Of a stretch of DNA of 64,000 bases, positions 1 through 10,895 are shown one piece after another. The DNA comes from an uncultured Bacteroidota bacterium (lineage in GTDB: Bacteria; Bacteroidota; Bacteroidia; 2-12-FULL-35-15), in assembly GCA_903847205.1 (NCBI GenBank), contig CAINDA010000044.1, positions 239,969 through 303,968 on the forward strand. Direction: 5' to 3'. A model generated the notes under the pieces. It worked only from the letters and a program-made list of their open reading frames with translations, ran no database searches and had not been told where the DNA came from. Each line of letters opens with the position of its first letter. The stretch's first letter is position 1. The translations under genes and the position numbers were made by a program.

Positions 1-3000
1 TTGATGGGGTATAACTAAAAGGATTACCGCTGCAGATTGCTGAAGGCGTTAATGTTCCGCTCAATCTTGGAGTTGGATTTACAACAACTGTTACATTGTA
101 AGTAGATCCGTTTACACATCCGTTTGCTGTTACTCCATAAACATAGGTAACAGTAACCGGCGAAGCGGTTACATTAGTAAGTGATTCAAACACATTTCCA
201 ACACCGCTAGCCGCTGTATTGCTGATACCTGCAACTGCTGCCCTGGCCCATGTAAATGTCGCACCAGGAGTAGCGCTTGCTGCCGTGTAGCTGAAAGTTG
301 CACCGCTGCATATTGCTGGCGGCGCAATACTGCTGCTCAATGTCGGCACTGGATTAACTACCACAACTACATTATAAGCCGACAGGTTTGAACATCCATT
401 TGCTGCCAATGTATAAACATAAGTAACATTTATAGGTGATGTTGTTGTATTGTTAAGTATTTCATTGGGGTTATTTGTACCGCTGTTTCCAGGATTACTG
501 ATACCAATTATAGCTGCTCTTGCCCAGTTAAATGTTGCACCAGCAGTAGAACTTGTCGGCGCATAAGTGAAAGTGTTACCGCTGCAAATGCCAGGCGGCG
601 TTAAACTGCTGCTAAGTGTCGGTTTTGGAAGCACATTTACCACAACAGGGAAAGTAACAGGATTTGTGCAATCCCCAAGCATTGTAACCTGGTAAATATA
701 AGTAACAGCAACTGTTGTGGCACCTGTGTTATTCAGTACTTCATTAGGATTGCCGTTACCGCTTCCTCCTGTATTACCGATACCTGGTACCACAGCTCTT
801 GTCCAATCAAATGAATTACCTCCGTTAGTACTTGCAGGAGTGTAACTGAAGGCCGTTCCGCTGCACATATCAGGCGGTGTTAATGTACTGCTTAATGTAT
901 GATTACATGCACAGGTAGTTACAACAACAACTACACTGAAAGTTGTTGGATTGGTACAGCCGTTGGCTGTTAAAGTATAGATGTACGTAACATTAACATC
1001 ACCTATTGCCGTTTTGGTAAGCGTTTCATTTGGATTATTGGAACCAAAACTGGCGGGATTAGAAATACCAGGTACGGTTGCTCTTGTCCAAGAAAATGTA
1101 GTGCCTGCAGTTAAACTTGTTGGTGTATAGCTGAAAGGAGATCCTCCGCAAATTGAGGGGGGAGTAACAGAACTGCTTAATGCCGGAGAAGGTTTTACGG
1201 AAACTGCGACATCATAGGTTGCACCGCCGGGACAGCCAAACGCTGCTACCGAATAAATGTAATGAACAGTTATCGGATTTGCCGTTGTATTTATTAGTAT
1301 TTCCTGTGGATCGTCAACCCCGAAACTTGCAGTATTGGTTATACCTGCTACTGTAGCTCTTGTCCAAGTAAATGACACACCTGCCGTAGCGCTTGTTGGT
1401 GAGTAATAGAAAATAGTACCCGTGCAGGTTGCAGGAGGTGTTAATGAACTGGTTAATGTAGGCACCAAATTTACTGCAACAATTACTGTATCATGCCTTG
1501 AACAGCCACTGGCAGTTGTTGTATAAATGTAACTAACATTTATAGGGTTAGATGTTGTATTGTTAAGAATTTCATTCGGATTGTCAGTACCGCTGGCAGC
1601 AGGATTACTAATACCAGCAACAGCAGCTCTTGTCCATGCAAATGTTGCTAAGGCAGTACCGCTTTGAGGTACATAATAGAAAGCTGATCCGCTGCAGATT
1701 GGAGGCGGTCTTAAACTGCTGCTGAAAACAGGGGTAGGATTGACGGTCACATATATGTCTTGACGGAATAAGCAATTCCCAATATTTGAATAGTCCCAAA
1801 ACTGATAAGTAACAACAATAGGGAAAGTAGCTAAGTTGGTAATTACCTCGCTCACATTACCGACACCGCTGCTTGCTGGCTGCAAAATACCGGATACAGC
1901 AGGGCGATACCAATTGTAGGTGCTTGGAACATTACTTGTTGGGTGGTATGTAAAAGTACCACCGCTGCAAAATGCCGGATTAAAAATAGGACTGGTTAAA
2001 AGAGTCCTCGGCAGTAAAGAAACAACTACAGTGTCTTTATGAGAATTTACACAGCCGTTAACTGCTGTGGTAAAAATATAGGAAACATTAATTGCTGCAT
2101 TAGTTACATTATCAAGTCCTTCATAAACATTACTGTTACCGCTGCCTGCTCCATTTGATACACCAGCAACAACTGCTCTGGTCCAGGTAAAGTTTGCACC
2201 GGGTGTGGCACTTGTTGGTACGTATTGAAAAATATAGCCCTGCTGATCGTATGAACAGGTGTTTCCAGCATTTAATGGGCTGTTCAATTTTGCGACTGGG
2301 TAAATTGTTTCAACCACATTGTCAAAATTTGTACACCCGCTTGCAGTAAGAGAATAAGAATAAGTAACATTGATTGGAATTGCAGCCGTGTTGATAAGTG
2401 CTTCAGCTGGATCACCTAGACCGGTTGCTGCAGCATTACTGATGCCAGGTACGGAAGCTCTAATCCATGAGAAGGTAACACCAGCAGTTACGCTGGTAGG
2501 TGTATAATGGAATACAACCCCGCTGCAAATTGGATTCGGCGTTGTAGGGCTGCTTAATACCGGCCTTGGGTAAACAGTAACAACCACAGGAAAATGAGTT
2601 GGGTTTGTACAGCCATTGGCAGTTACTACATAATCATAAGTAGTGGTTGCAGGAGCTGTTGTTGTATTAACAAGCGTTTCGAAAGGATTATCAGTACCGC
2701 TTGATGCTGAATTTATTATCCCTGCAGCTATACCTCTGGTCCATGTAAATGACGCACCGGGAGTTGCACTTGCCGGCTGGTAACTAAAAGACGAACCGCT
2801 GCACACGGTCGGTGTAGGACTGCTGCTTAAAGTAGGTGTCGGATATACTGTAACAATTACATTTTGATTAAAACTGCAGCCATTTGCAGTTATCGTATAA
2901 ATATAAGGAACATTGATAAGAGCCGTGGTTGTATTATTGAGTGCTTCTCCAGGACTGTTTGTACCGCTGTTTGCTGCATTGCTTATTCCAGGCTGTACTT

Positions 3001-6000
3001 CCCTTATCCAGGAAAATGTGGCACCGGTTGTTGCACTTGCAGGAGTATAGTTAAAAACAATACCGCTGCAAATAGGAGGAGGAGTAACAGAACTGCTTAA
3101 TACAGGTTTTGGATATACGGTTACAACAACTAAAAAATGTGCCGGGTTAGTACAGCCATTTGCTGCGGCCTGATAATCGTAAGTTACAGTTACATCACCG
3201 GTGGTAGTATTAATAAGCGTTTCAAAAGGGGTTCCGGTGCCAGCGCCGGCAGAGTTGCTGATACCTGCAACCACAGCTCTGGTCCATGTAAATGTTGCCC
3301 CTGGTGTTGCACTGCTTGGTGAATAATTGAATGGAGACCCGCTGCACACAGTTGGTGTTAAACTGCTGTTCAAGGTCGGTGACGGATAAACAGTTACAAT
3401 TACGTTTTCATTATTACTGCAGCCATTAGCAGTTGTAGTATAAACATAAGTGACATTTATCGGGCTGGGTGAGGTATTTATTAATGTTTCACCAGGATTG
3501 CCTGTACCGGTGGCCGCTGCATTGCTAATGCCCGGTATTGTTGCTCTGGACCAGGCAAATGTAGCGCCGGTGACGGCACTTGAAGCAGCATAATTAAATA
3601 CTATACCGCTGCAAATAGCAGGCGGTGTTGTAGAACTGCTTAATGTTGGTTTCGGAAAAACTGTTACTACAACATTTTCAGGTACCGGGTTAGTACAGCC
3701 ATTTGCTGCTATGGTAAATACATAAGTAACATTAATGGATGAAGAAGTTGTATTGTCCAGAATTTCAAATAGAATTCCAGCACCGCTTCCTGCACTATTG
3801 CTAATTCCGGCAACCACCGCTCTTGTCCATGTAAATGTAGCACCTGGAGTAGCACTCGTTGGCGAATAATTAGATGGTACTCCGCTGCAAGATGAAGGGG
3901 TAAGATTACTGTTAAGCGTAGGAACAGGATAAACAGTTACAAATACATTTTGGCTGAAACTGCAGCCATTTGCAGTGATTGTGTAAACGTAAGTAACATT
4001 AATCGGAGTAGTTGATGTATTAATAAGTGATTCACCCGGACTGTTAGTACCGCTGTTGGAAAGATTGCTTATACCTGGGACAGCAGACCGCTGCCAAGCA
4101 AAGGCAGCACCTGCAACAGAACTTGAAGGAGCATAATTAAAAGCGACCCCGCTGCAAATTGCAGGCGGAGTAGTACTGCTGCTTAAACTTGGCACGGGGT
4201 ATACTGTTACCACAACGTTTATTGGAGTAGGATTGGTACAGCCGTTTGCGGAAGTTGTGAAAGCATAAGTGGCATTAACAGCAACGGATGTTGTATTATT
4301 AAGAACTTCAAATGGCACTCCAAAACCGCTTGATGCTCCGTTGCTGATTCCGGCAGTTACCGCTCTTGTCCATGTAAAGGTAGCACCTACTGTTGCACTT
4401 GTAGGATTGTAGTTGAAAGATGAACCGCTGCAGACAGTCGGCGTAAGACTGCTGTTAAGAAAGGGAACCGGATACACTTGAACAGTAACATTTTCTGAAT
4501 TACTGCATCCATTAGCAGTTGTAGAAAATACGTAAACAACATTAACAGTCTGCGGGGAAGTATTGACAAGAATTTCTGCGGGATCACCAGTACCTACAGC
4601 AGCTACATTGCTGATTCCGGCAACTGCCGCCCTTGACCATGGGAAGGTTGCACCAGAAGTTGCACTTGAAGGAGTATAATGAAAAGTTGCTCCGCTGCAA
4701 ATTGCACCCGGGAACAAACCACTGGATAATGTAGGAAGAGGATTTACAACAACGTTTACTGTAGCTGTAGAAGCGCTTACGCATCCATTGGCAGTTACAG
4801 TATAGATATAGGCAACACTTACTGGAGAAGTAGTTGTATTATTAAGTACTTCGAAAGGATTTGCCAAGCCAGCTCCTGCCCCATTACTTATACCAACAAC
4901 AACCGCTCTTGTCCAAGAAAATACAGCACCGGCGGTTGCACTTGTAGGTGAATAATTGAAAGCTGTTCCGCTGCAGGCTGCAGGCGGTGCTAATGAACTG
5001 CTCAATGTTGGAGTTGCGTTAACTTTTACCGTAACATCCTGATTAAAGCTGCAACCGTTTGCAGTAATAGTATAAGTATAAATAACATTTACAAATGAAG
5101 TAGTAGTATTGGTAAGTATTTCATTAGGACTGTTTGTACCGGTATTAGCCGCCTGGCTTATACCTGGAACAACGGCTCTTGACCATGCAAACGCCGCACC
5201 TCCTGTTGAGCTTGTCGGTGAATAACTAAATGAAGCACCGCTGCAAATATCCGGAGGAGTTAAAGAAGAACTTAAAAGCGCAATTGGATTAACAGAAACT
5301 ATAACAGCATAAGTTGAAGCGCTGGTACAACCATTTGCATGAACAGTGAATAAATAGGTGACGCTTTTAGCGGTAAGCGTATTATTGTATAAAATTTCAT
5401 TCGGGTTTCCATTACCGCTTCCCGCTGCGTTGGTTATCCCTGCAACGACCGCTCTTGTCCAGGTAAATGTGGCACCAATCTGCGGGCTTGAAGGTGTATA
5501 GTTAAAGGCCGAATTACTGCACATTGCAGGCGGAGTAAGCGAACTGTTTAAGGTAGGCAGCGGTGCTATAATTATTGTACCAACTGCAGTGGTCTGAACG
5601 CAGGTTCCTGTTGTAGTTATAGTATATGTATAATTACCAACCACCACTGAAGAATCCTTTATTGTAAATGTACTTCCGCTGAAACCACCAGTGATACCTG
5701 CAGGAAGTCCGGAAACAATTGCACCCGTTCCGCCTCCGCTTACATTATAAGTGATAGGAATAATAGGAGTATTAAGGCAGACTGTCTGAGCATTGGTACC
5801 AGCAGCAGATGTTAATGCGATGGCTGCATCCGGACTGATTGCCACAGCAAAATTTGGAGAAGCTGTTCCACTGCCGCAACTATTGTTTCCAACAACGGTA
5901 AGATTTCCAGCAGTTGCTGTATTTGAATACGCTACTGAAATACTTGATGAAGTACCAATAATTGTTCCTCCAGTGCCTGAATAACTCCAGGTATAGCTTG

Positions 6001-7480
6001 TTGCGTTTCCGATACCCGGTACTGAATAGCCATACGTTTGTGCATGGCATATTGGGCTTGTTCCACTGATAGTGCCTGCAGCAGCCGGTGATTTTTGAAT
6101 AGATACAACTACATTCTGGCCGAGGGTTGCTGAATTATTACAGCCAGTTGAAGGATCTGTTGTTATAAAATTATAGGTAACATTTATATTATTACCGCTG
6201 GCATTGGTTAATGTTTCATTAATAATATTTGTAGCCCCGGAATTAGTGAGAGGAGAAATGTCTGTAACTAAAGGCCTTGTCCATGTAAATGTAGCGCCCG
6301 GAAATGAACTAGCTGCTGCAGCGTAAGAAAAAGGACTTCCGCTGCAAACAGCTGCCGGAGTTAAAGTACTGCTGATTGATGGGCTGGGATTTACAACAAC
6401 GGTTGCTGTTGTTGGTGTACCGCCTGCGCAGGAAGGCGTTATAGTAAAAATAACAGTTTGGGGAGAAGTAGTTGTATTGGTCATAATCCCCGAAATATTT
6501 CCGGAACCGCTTGACAAACCGGTTACGTTACTGTTGCTTCTGGTCCAAGTAAAAGTTGTACCCGGAACACTAGGGCTGGTACCTAAAACAATTGTGGAAC
6601 CAAGGGCTACTCCTGAACATACAGTCTGCACTGGCGTACCTCCGGAAACTACAACAGCAGTAGCAGGCACATTAACTGCAACAACTACATTCTCACCAGT
6701 ATTAGAGCAGGAATTTGCAGTAGTTGTGAAAACATAAGTAACATTAATTGGAGAGCCGGATGTATTGGTTAATACTTCGCTTACGTTACCAGCAATTGGT
6801 CCTACACCTGGCTGAGTGATATTAGCAACAGTAGCTCGTGTCCAGCTGAATGATGCCCCGCCTGTTGCACTTGTTGGGTTATAATTAAAAGTAGTACCGT
6901 TACAGAGGTAAAAAGTTCCCAAACCGCTGCTTAACATTGGCGTTGGATTTACTGTTACTGACACTGGCTGACCAGTTCCAACACAATTACCTACAGTTGA
7001 AGTAGGGGTAACTGTATAGCTCACCACCTGAATAGAAGTTGCAGTACTAGTAATTGTATTGTTTAAGGGATTTGCCGACTGAGGTGTAAGACTCTCACCG
7101 GTAGTGTTTAAATTGTCGGCAGCAATCCATGAATAGGAAGCAGAAATATCACTTGTTAAGGGAATGCTGACTGGTGCTCCGCTGCAAATTGTTGCAGCAT
7201 TTGAACTGGTCATAGTAGGATGCGGATTTACCGTAACGTTTACCGTTTGGGAGGATCCTGCCACACAATTAGTCGGCGTAACAGTATAAACAACAACCTG
7301 AGCAGAAGTTGTATTGTTTGTTATTGTATTATTTAAAGGGCTCGTTGACTGCGTAGTCAAACTTTCGCCGGTTGTGTTTACGTTGTCAGCAGCAATCCAT
7401 GTAAATGTAGAACCGGCTATACTGCTTGTAAGAGGAATATTAACTGTTCCTCCGGTACATATTGTTGCAGAACTTGCACT
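1..7480 (-). repeat. About 25 PKD-like domain repeats inside the giant gene
   Basis: At DNA level the hallmark is TGCAGCGG (Cys-Ser-Gly) recurring about every 265-285 bp on the minus strand, for example near 28, 302, 569, 858, 1690, 1960, 2520, 2798, 3062, 3340, 3606, 3880, 4150, 4427, 4692, 4968 and 5238. Each unit also carries an Ala-Thr-Phe-x-Trp-Thr-Arg segment about 30 codons later. Copies are diverged rather than identical, so the array looks old, except for stretches around 2500-5000 where neighbouring units are closer to each other. Confidence 0.85.
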
Positions 7481-10327
7481 GGTCATTACTGGTGCTGCTA
7501 CAGTAACTGTAACAGCATTACTTATAACAGCCGGTGAGCAGGTACCGAAAACCACAACATCTATACTGGCTCCATTTTCACCTATTGCAGGACTTGTAAT
7601 AGTTAAAGTAGAACCTGTAACACCGCTGTAAGGTGCAGAATTGGTGAGATTTACCCCGCCTTTTCTCCACTGATAGGTTAATCCAGGGCCTGTTGCAGTA
7701 ACACTTATAGTATGTGTTCCGGCACCGGGACAGAATATTGCGGGTGCAACAGGCTGAACAGTAATAGCCGGCAATGCATTTACAGTAAGTGAGACAACAC
7801 TGCTGGTTACAGAAGGTGCACAGCCGCTTACAACTACATCAATATTGGCGGCATTTTCGCCGATTGCAGGACTTGTTATAGTTAAAGTGGCAGTAGTAAC
7901 ACCGCTGTATGGAGCAGTATTGGTAAGATTTACTCCGCCTTTTCTCCATTGATAGGTAAGAGCACCGCCAGTTGCAGTTACACTGATTGTGCCTGTTCCT
8001 GAACCCGCACAAAAAGCTGCAGGAGCTGCAGGCTGCACAGTAATTGCAGGCAGTGCGTTTACAGTAAGAGTAACAGCACTGCTTGTAACAGCCGGGGTAC
8101 AGGTACCGCTTACAACACAAGTTATGCTGGCTCCATTTTCAGTATTTCCGGGACTTGTAATTGTTAAAGTAGAGGTGGTAACGCCGCTGTAAGTAGCATC
8201 GTTAGAAAGACTCACGCCGCCTTTTTTCCATTGATATGTCAATCCTGCACCAGTTGCAGTCACGCTGATAGTTCCTGTCCCTGAGCCTGCACAAAACGCC
8301 GCAGGGGCAACAGGCTGCACAGTAATTGCAGGCAGCGCATTTACGATAAGTGAAACAGCACTGCTTGTTACGGAAGGAGTACAGGTACCGCTGATAACAA
8401 CATCAATACTTGCAGCATTTTCTCCGATTGCGGGACTTGTAATTGTTAAGACTGCGCCGGTAACACCGCTATAGGGAGCAGTATTTGTAAGATTTACCCC
8501 GCCTTTTCTCCATTGATAAGTTAATCCGGCTCCAGTTGCAGTAACACTAATAGTACTGGACCCAGAACCAGCGCAGAATGCAGCTGGTGCCACAGGCTGA
8601 ACCGTAATGGCAGGAGTAGTATTTACCACTGAAAGTGACACAGCACTGCTTGTTACCGTTGGAGCACATGTGCCCGTAACAACAACATCAATACTTGCAG
8701 CATTTTCACCGATTGCGGGACTTGTTATAGTTAAAGTAGAGCCGGTAACACCGCTGTAAGGAGCAGAATTAGTGAGATTTACTCCCCCTTTTCTCCATTG
8801 ATAAGTTAAGCCTGCCCCGGTAGCAGTTACACTGATAGTTCCTGTTCCTGAACCAGCACAGAAAGATGCAGGAGCAACAGGCTGAACTGTAATTGCAGGA
8901 AGCGCATTAACAGTAACTGTTACGGCACTGCTTGTTACGGCTGGTGCACAAGTTCCGCTGACCACACAAGTTATGCTGGCTCCATTTTCTCCGGTTCCAG
9001 GGCTTGTAATAGTTAAAGTTGAGGTTGTAACACCGCTGTATGGAGCAGTATTGGTTAGAGCCACCCCGCCTTTTTTCCATTGGTAGGTAAGTCCTGCCCC
9101 AGTGGCTGTAACACTAATAGTACCACTTCCTGAGCCTGCACAGAATGCAGCAGGGGCCGAGGGCTGAACGCTGATTGCGGGAAGTGCAACAACTGTAAGC
9201 GAAACAGCACTGCTTGTAACCGGAGGAGCGCATGTACCGCTGACAACAACATCGATACTGGCAGCGTTTTCACCTATTGCCGGATTAGTAATTGTTAAAG
9301 TGGATGTGGTAACACCGCTGTAAGGTGCAGAATTGGTAAGATTTACTCCGCCTTTTCTCCATTGATAGGTTAATCCGGCTCCTGTTGCAGTTACACTAAT
9401 AGTACCTGATGTGGAACCTGCACAAAGCGTAGCAGGAGCAACCGGCTGAACGGTGATTGCCGGGAGTTGATTTACTGTTACAACTGCACTGCCTGTTTTA
9501 TTAGCAGCAACCGCTGTACAAAATGTTCCATCATCAACTAAACTCGTTACTGTATATGTAGTGGTACTTGATGGAGAGGCAGAAAACGTATAAGGATTAG
9601 TGGTTGTTCCGATAACTGAAACAGGAGTTGTTCCATCAGTATAAGTAAGATCCCAGGTACCCGATCCGGTTAATGCAATACTTATAGTAGTACTTGCACC
9701 ATTACAAATTGTGGCTGTACCGCTTATTACGGAAGTTACTTTGTTAATTGTCTGTGTTCCGCCGTCAAAGGCCGATCCAGCTTTGGTACTTCCTGCACCG
9801 GTAGTAAAATCTGAGGTAGTAGTTGCGGAAACAGTAATGTTATGTCCATTAACCGCAGCTGCTGCCACGTCCATGGTTACAAAGAAATAATATGTTGCAT
9901 TAAATGAAGGAAAAGTTTGAGACACAGATGCGAATGTCTGGGTTCCAGGTCCTGCAGGGGCTAAAGTAGAACCTACTTGTGTAGCACCTGATAATGTATT
10001 AGAAGTATTATACCATAATTTAAAGTTACTTATATCAGAAGCAACATAGGTACCTGTTGTTACAAAATCAAAAGCCGTAAGGTTTTTAGTTCCGGAACCA
10101 GTGCTGAGTGCTATTGAGAAATTATATATCTGAACATTTACATCGCCTGCACAGCTGCTTGCCGCAGCAACAGCAGGATTAGATGATGCGAGTGTTGCAG
10201 TGTACTGCCCAAACGCATTGTTTAATGAAGCTGATACCATCAAAACAATCACCGCAAGAAGGACTTTAAAAACCCCGGCTGTTTTTTTGAGATGAGTATT
10301 ACTTTTGGAGGAGTAGTTTATTTTCAT
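1..10327 (-). CDS. Giant secreted repeat protein (Ig-like and PKD-like repeats), C-terminus beyond window
   Basis: The frame is open from an ATG at 10327 to the window edge (3442 residues, no stop); I checked the frame at several points (for example codons starting at 8056, 5560, 3346, 1696 and 70). A signal peptide follows the start (basic MKINYSSKSNTHLKK, hydrophobic VFKVLLAVIVLMVSA, cleavage near AFG-Q). Residues about 40-280 form a beta-rich domain I do not recognise. Seven Ig-like repeats of about 94 aa follow (core LTYQWRKGGV, ending SGTCAP), then about 25 PKD-like repeats of about 91 aa (cores CSGxxFxYxP, ATFxWTRA, and a C-terminal VxYVYTxxANGC-type strand). This is the build of Bacteroidota cell-surface adhesins exported by Sec and then T9SS; the sorting domain expected at the C-terminus lies outside the window. 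Adhesin function is inferred from architecture only. Confidence 0.9.
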   Translation of the reverse strand, partial: MKINYSSKSNTHLKKTAGVFKVLLAVIVLMVSASLNNAFGQYTATLASSNPAVAAASSCAGDVNVQIYNFSIALSTGSGTKNLTAFDFVTTGTYVASDISNFKLWYNTSNTLSGATQVGSTLAPAGPGTQTFASVSQTFPSFNATYYFFVTMDVAAAAVNGHNITVSATTTSDFTTGAGSTKAGSAFDGGTQTINKVTSVISGTATICNGASTTISIALTGSGTWDLTYTDGTTPVSVIGTTTNPYTFSASPSSTTTYTVTSLVDDGTFCTAVAANKTGSAVVTVNQLPAITVQPVAPATLCAGSTSGTISVTATGAGLTYQWRKGGVNLTNSAPYSGVTTSTLTITNPAIGENAASIDVVVSGTCAPPVTSSAVSLTVVALPAISVQPSAPAAFCAGSGSGTISVTATGAGLTYQWKKGGVALTNTAPYSGVTTSTLTITSPGTGENGASITCVVSGTCAPAVTSSAVTVTVNALPAITVQPVAPASFCAGSGTGTISVTATGAGLTYQWRKGGVNLTNSAPYSGVTGSTLTITSPAIGENAASIDVVVTGTCAPTVTSSAVSLSVVNTTPAITVQPVAPAAFCAGSGSSTISVTATGAGLTYQWRKGGVNLTNTAPYSGVTGAVLTITSPAIGENAASIDVVISGTCTPSVTSSAVSLIVNALPAITVQPVAPAAFCAGSGTGTISVTATGAGLTYQWKKGGVSLSNDATYSGVTTSTLTITSPGNTENGASITCVVSGTCTPAVTSSAVTLTVNALPAITVQPAAPAAFCAGSGTGTISVTATGGALTYQWRKGGVNLTNTAPYSGVTTATLTITSPAIGENAANIDVVVSGCAPSVTSSVVSLTVNALPAITVQPVAPAIFCPGAGTHTISVTATGPGLTYQWRKGGVNLTNSAPYSGVTGSTLTITSPAIGENGASIDVVVFGTCSPAVISNAVTVTVAAPVMTSASSATICTGGTVNIPLTSSIAGSTFTWIAADNVNTTGESLTTQSTSPLNNTITNNTTSAQVVVYTVTPTNCVAGSSQTVNVTVNPHPTMTSSNAATICSGAPVSIPLTSDISASYSWIAADNLNTTGESLTPQSANPLNNTITSTATSIQVVSYTVTPTSTVGNCVGTGQPVSVTVNPTPMLSSGLGTFYLCNGTTFNYNPTSATGGASFSWTRATVANITQPGVGPIAGNVSEVLTNTSGSPINVTYVFTTTANSCSNTGENVVVAVNVPATAVVVSGGTPVQTVCSGVALGSTIVLGTSPSVPGTTFTWTRSNSNVTGLSSGSGNISGIMTNTTTSPQTVIFTITPSCAGGTPTTATVVVNPSPSISSTLTPAAVCSGSPFSYAAAASSFPGATFTWTRPLVTDISPLTNSGATNIINETLTNASGNNINVTYNFITTDPSTGCNNSATLGQNVVVSIQKSPAAAGTISGTSPICHAQTYGYSVPGIGNATSYTWSYSGTGGTIIGTSSSISVAYSNTATAGNLTVVGNNSCGSGTASPNFAVAISPDAAIALTSAAGTNAQTVCLNTPIIPITYNVSGGGTGAIVSGLPAGITGGFSGSTFTIKDSSVVVGNYTYTITTTGTCVQTTAVGTIIIAPLPTLNSSLTPPAMCSNSAFNYTPSSPQIGATFTWTRAVVAGITNAAGSGNGNPNEILYNNTLTAKSVTYLFTVHANGCTSASTYAVIVSVNPIALLSSSLTPPDICSGASFSYSPTSSTGGAAFAWSRAVVPGISQAANTGTNSPNEILTNTTTSFVNVIYTYTITANGCSFNQDVTVKVNATPTLSSSLAPPAACSGTAFNYSPTSATAGAVFSWTRAVVVGISNGAGAGLANPFEVLNNTTTSPVSVAYIYTVTANGCVSASTATVNVVVNPLPTLSSGLFPGAICSGATFHYTPSSATSGATFPWSRAAVAGISNVAAVGTGDPAEILVNTSPQTVNVVYVFSTTANGCSNSENVTVQVYPVPFLNSSLTPTVCSGSSFNYNPTSATVGATFTWTRAVTAGISNGASSGFGVPFEVLNNTTSVAVNATYAFTTSANGCTNPTPINVVVTVYPVPSLSSSTTPPAICSGVAFNYAPSSSVAGAAFAWQRSAVPGISNLSNSGTNSPGESLINTSTTPINVTYVYTITANGCSFSQNVFVTVYPVPTLNSNLTPSSCSGVPSNYSPTSATPGATFTWTRAVVAGISNSAGSGAGILFEILDNTTSSSINVTYVFTIAANGCTNPVPENVVVTVFPKPTLSSSTTPPAICSGIVFNYAASSAVTGATFAWSRATIPGISNAAATGTGNPGETLINTSPSPINVTYVYTTTANGCSNNENVIVTVYPSPTLNSSLTPTVCSGSPFNYSPSSATPGATFTWTRAVVAGISNSAGAGTGTPFETLINTTTGDVTVTYDYQAAANGCTNPAHFLVVVTVYPKPVLSSSVTPPPICSGIVFNYTPASATTGATFSWIREVQPGISNAANSGTNSPGEALNNTTTALINVPYIYTITANGCSFNQNVIVTVYPTPTLSSSPTPTVCSGSSFSYQPASATPGASFTWTRGIAAGIINSASSGTDNPFETLVNTTTAPATTTYDYVVTANGCTNPTHFPVVVTVYPRPVLSSPTTPNPICSGVVFHYTPTSVTAGVTFSWIRASVPGISNAAATGLGDPAEALINTAAIPINVTYSYSLTASGCTNFDNVVETIYPVAKLNSPLNAGNTCSYDQQGYIFQYVPTSATPGANFTWTRAVVAGVSNGAGSGNSNVYEGLDNVTNAAINVSYIFTTAVNGCVNSHKDTVVVSLLPRTLLTSPIFNPAFCSGGTFTYHPTSNVPSTYNWYRPAVSGILQPASSGVGNVSEVITNLATFPIVVTYQFWDYSNIGNCLFRQDIYVTVNPTPVFSSSLRPPPICSGSAFYYVPQSGTALATFAWTRAAVAGISNPAASGTDNPNEILNNTTSNPINVSYIYTTTASGCSRHDTVIVAVNLVPTLTSSLTPPATCTGTIFYYSPTSATAGVSFTWTRATVAGITNTASFGVDDPQEILINTTANPITVHYIYSVAAFGCPGGATYDVAVSVKPSPALSSSVTPPSICGGSPFSYTPTSLTAGTTFSWTRATVPGISNPASFGSNNPNETLTKTAIGDVNVTYIYTLTANGCTNPTTFSVVVVVTTCACNHTLSSTLTPPDMCSGTAFSYTPASTNGGNSFDWTRAVVPGIGNTGGSGNGNPNEVLNNTGATTVAVTYIYQVTMLGDCTNPVTFPVVVNVLPKPTLSSSLTPPGICSGNTFTYAPTSSTAGATFNWARAAIIGISNPGNSGTNNPNEILNNTTTSPINVTYVYTLAANGCSNLSAYNVVVVVNPVPTLSSSIAPPAICSGATFSYTAASATPGATFTWARAAVAGISNTAASGVGNVFESLTNVTASPVTVTYVYGVTANGCVNGSTYNVTVVVNPTPRLSGTLTPSAICSGNPFSYTPS
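7490..9475 (-). repeat. Seven Ig-like domain repeats (about 282 bp each)
   Basis: The codons for the Leu-Thr-Tyr-Gln-Trp-Arg/Lys-Lys-Gly-Gly core recur near 7660, 7940, 8222, 8505, 8788, 9068 and 9350, a period of about 282 bp (94 aa). Each unit begins Leu-Pro-Ala-Ile-x-Val-Gln-Pro and ends Val-Ser-Gly-Thr-Cys-Ala-Pro. The copies are very similar, so they probably arose by fairly recent unequal crossing-over or are kept alike by gene conversion. Confidence 0.85.
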
Positions 10328-10895
10328 AATAGTGTGGTAAATATATTTTCAATACTATAAATTATTCTTTTTTAAAAATTACCGATGACTTTTATATTAA
10401 AATTAAAAAAATTTCAACGGCTAAATAATGATGCTGAGACTAAAGTTTTTCGCAAAGATATATTTTTTCATATAATTTACTACTCTAAATTAAAATGTTC
10501 TTTTAAGCTATTGAACGTTTATAATTATTCGATTTAATTTGAACTATTCAAGAGAATATATTACAAGTTAGTCTTCCTGAGCAAATGTAAACCTTAAAAT
10601 ATATTAAAAAAAGACCGGTTTTGTGTGATGCGCTTTTGGTTTTGTAAATTGCGCATTTGATTTTTGGCAAAATTTATTGAAAAAATCCCAAATATTTACA
10701 TTATCTACACTTTATATCAAGTGTTGAAAATTATACATTAAGCACAGAAGACTTTACATTAAGCATCGACGATGTGATGTATCAGTGCTCCCCCCTATCC
10801 TGCGAAAAGGCCAGGCTATTGATTGGGGTGCCTGGATTGAATTCAAGGTTCAATAAAATGAAACGGCCACAGATTACCTTAATGGAAACATTTTT
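10328..10895. other. Non-coding stretch between giant gene and 42-bp array
   Basis: AT-rich DNA holding the upstream region of the left giant gene. I see no reading frame worth calling and no tRNA-like fold. A small palindrome (CATCGACGATG, 10764-10774) is present. Confidence 0.6.
10453..10460 (-). promoter_or_regulatory. Possible -7 element upstream of the left giant gene
   Basis: On the minus strand this reads TATCTTTG, a full match to the Bacteroidota -7 consensus TAnnTTTG, about 126 nt upstream of the ATG at 10327. I see no clear TTTG at the -33 distance, so the call rests on one half of the motif. Confidence 0.3.

Noticed and set aside
4387..4784. Short minus-strand Cys/Ser-rich frames (also 7839-8120 and 9055-9273) inside the left giant gene
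   Set aside because: They are alternative-frame readings of the repeat units; the frame of the giant protein is continuous through them.
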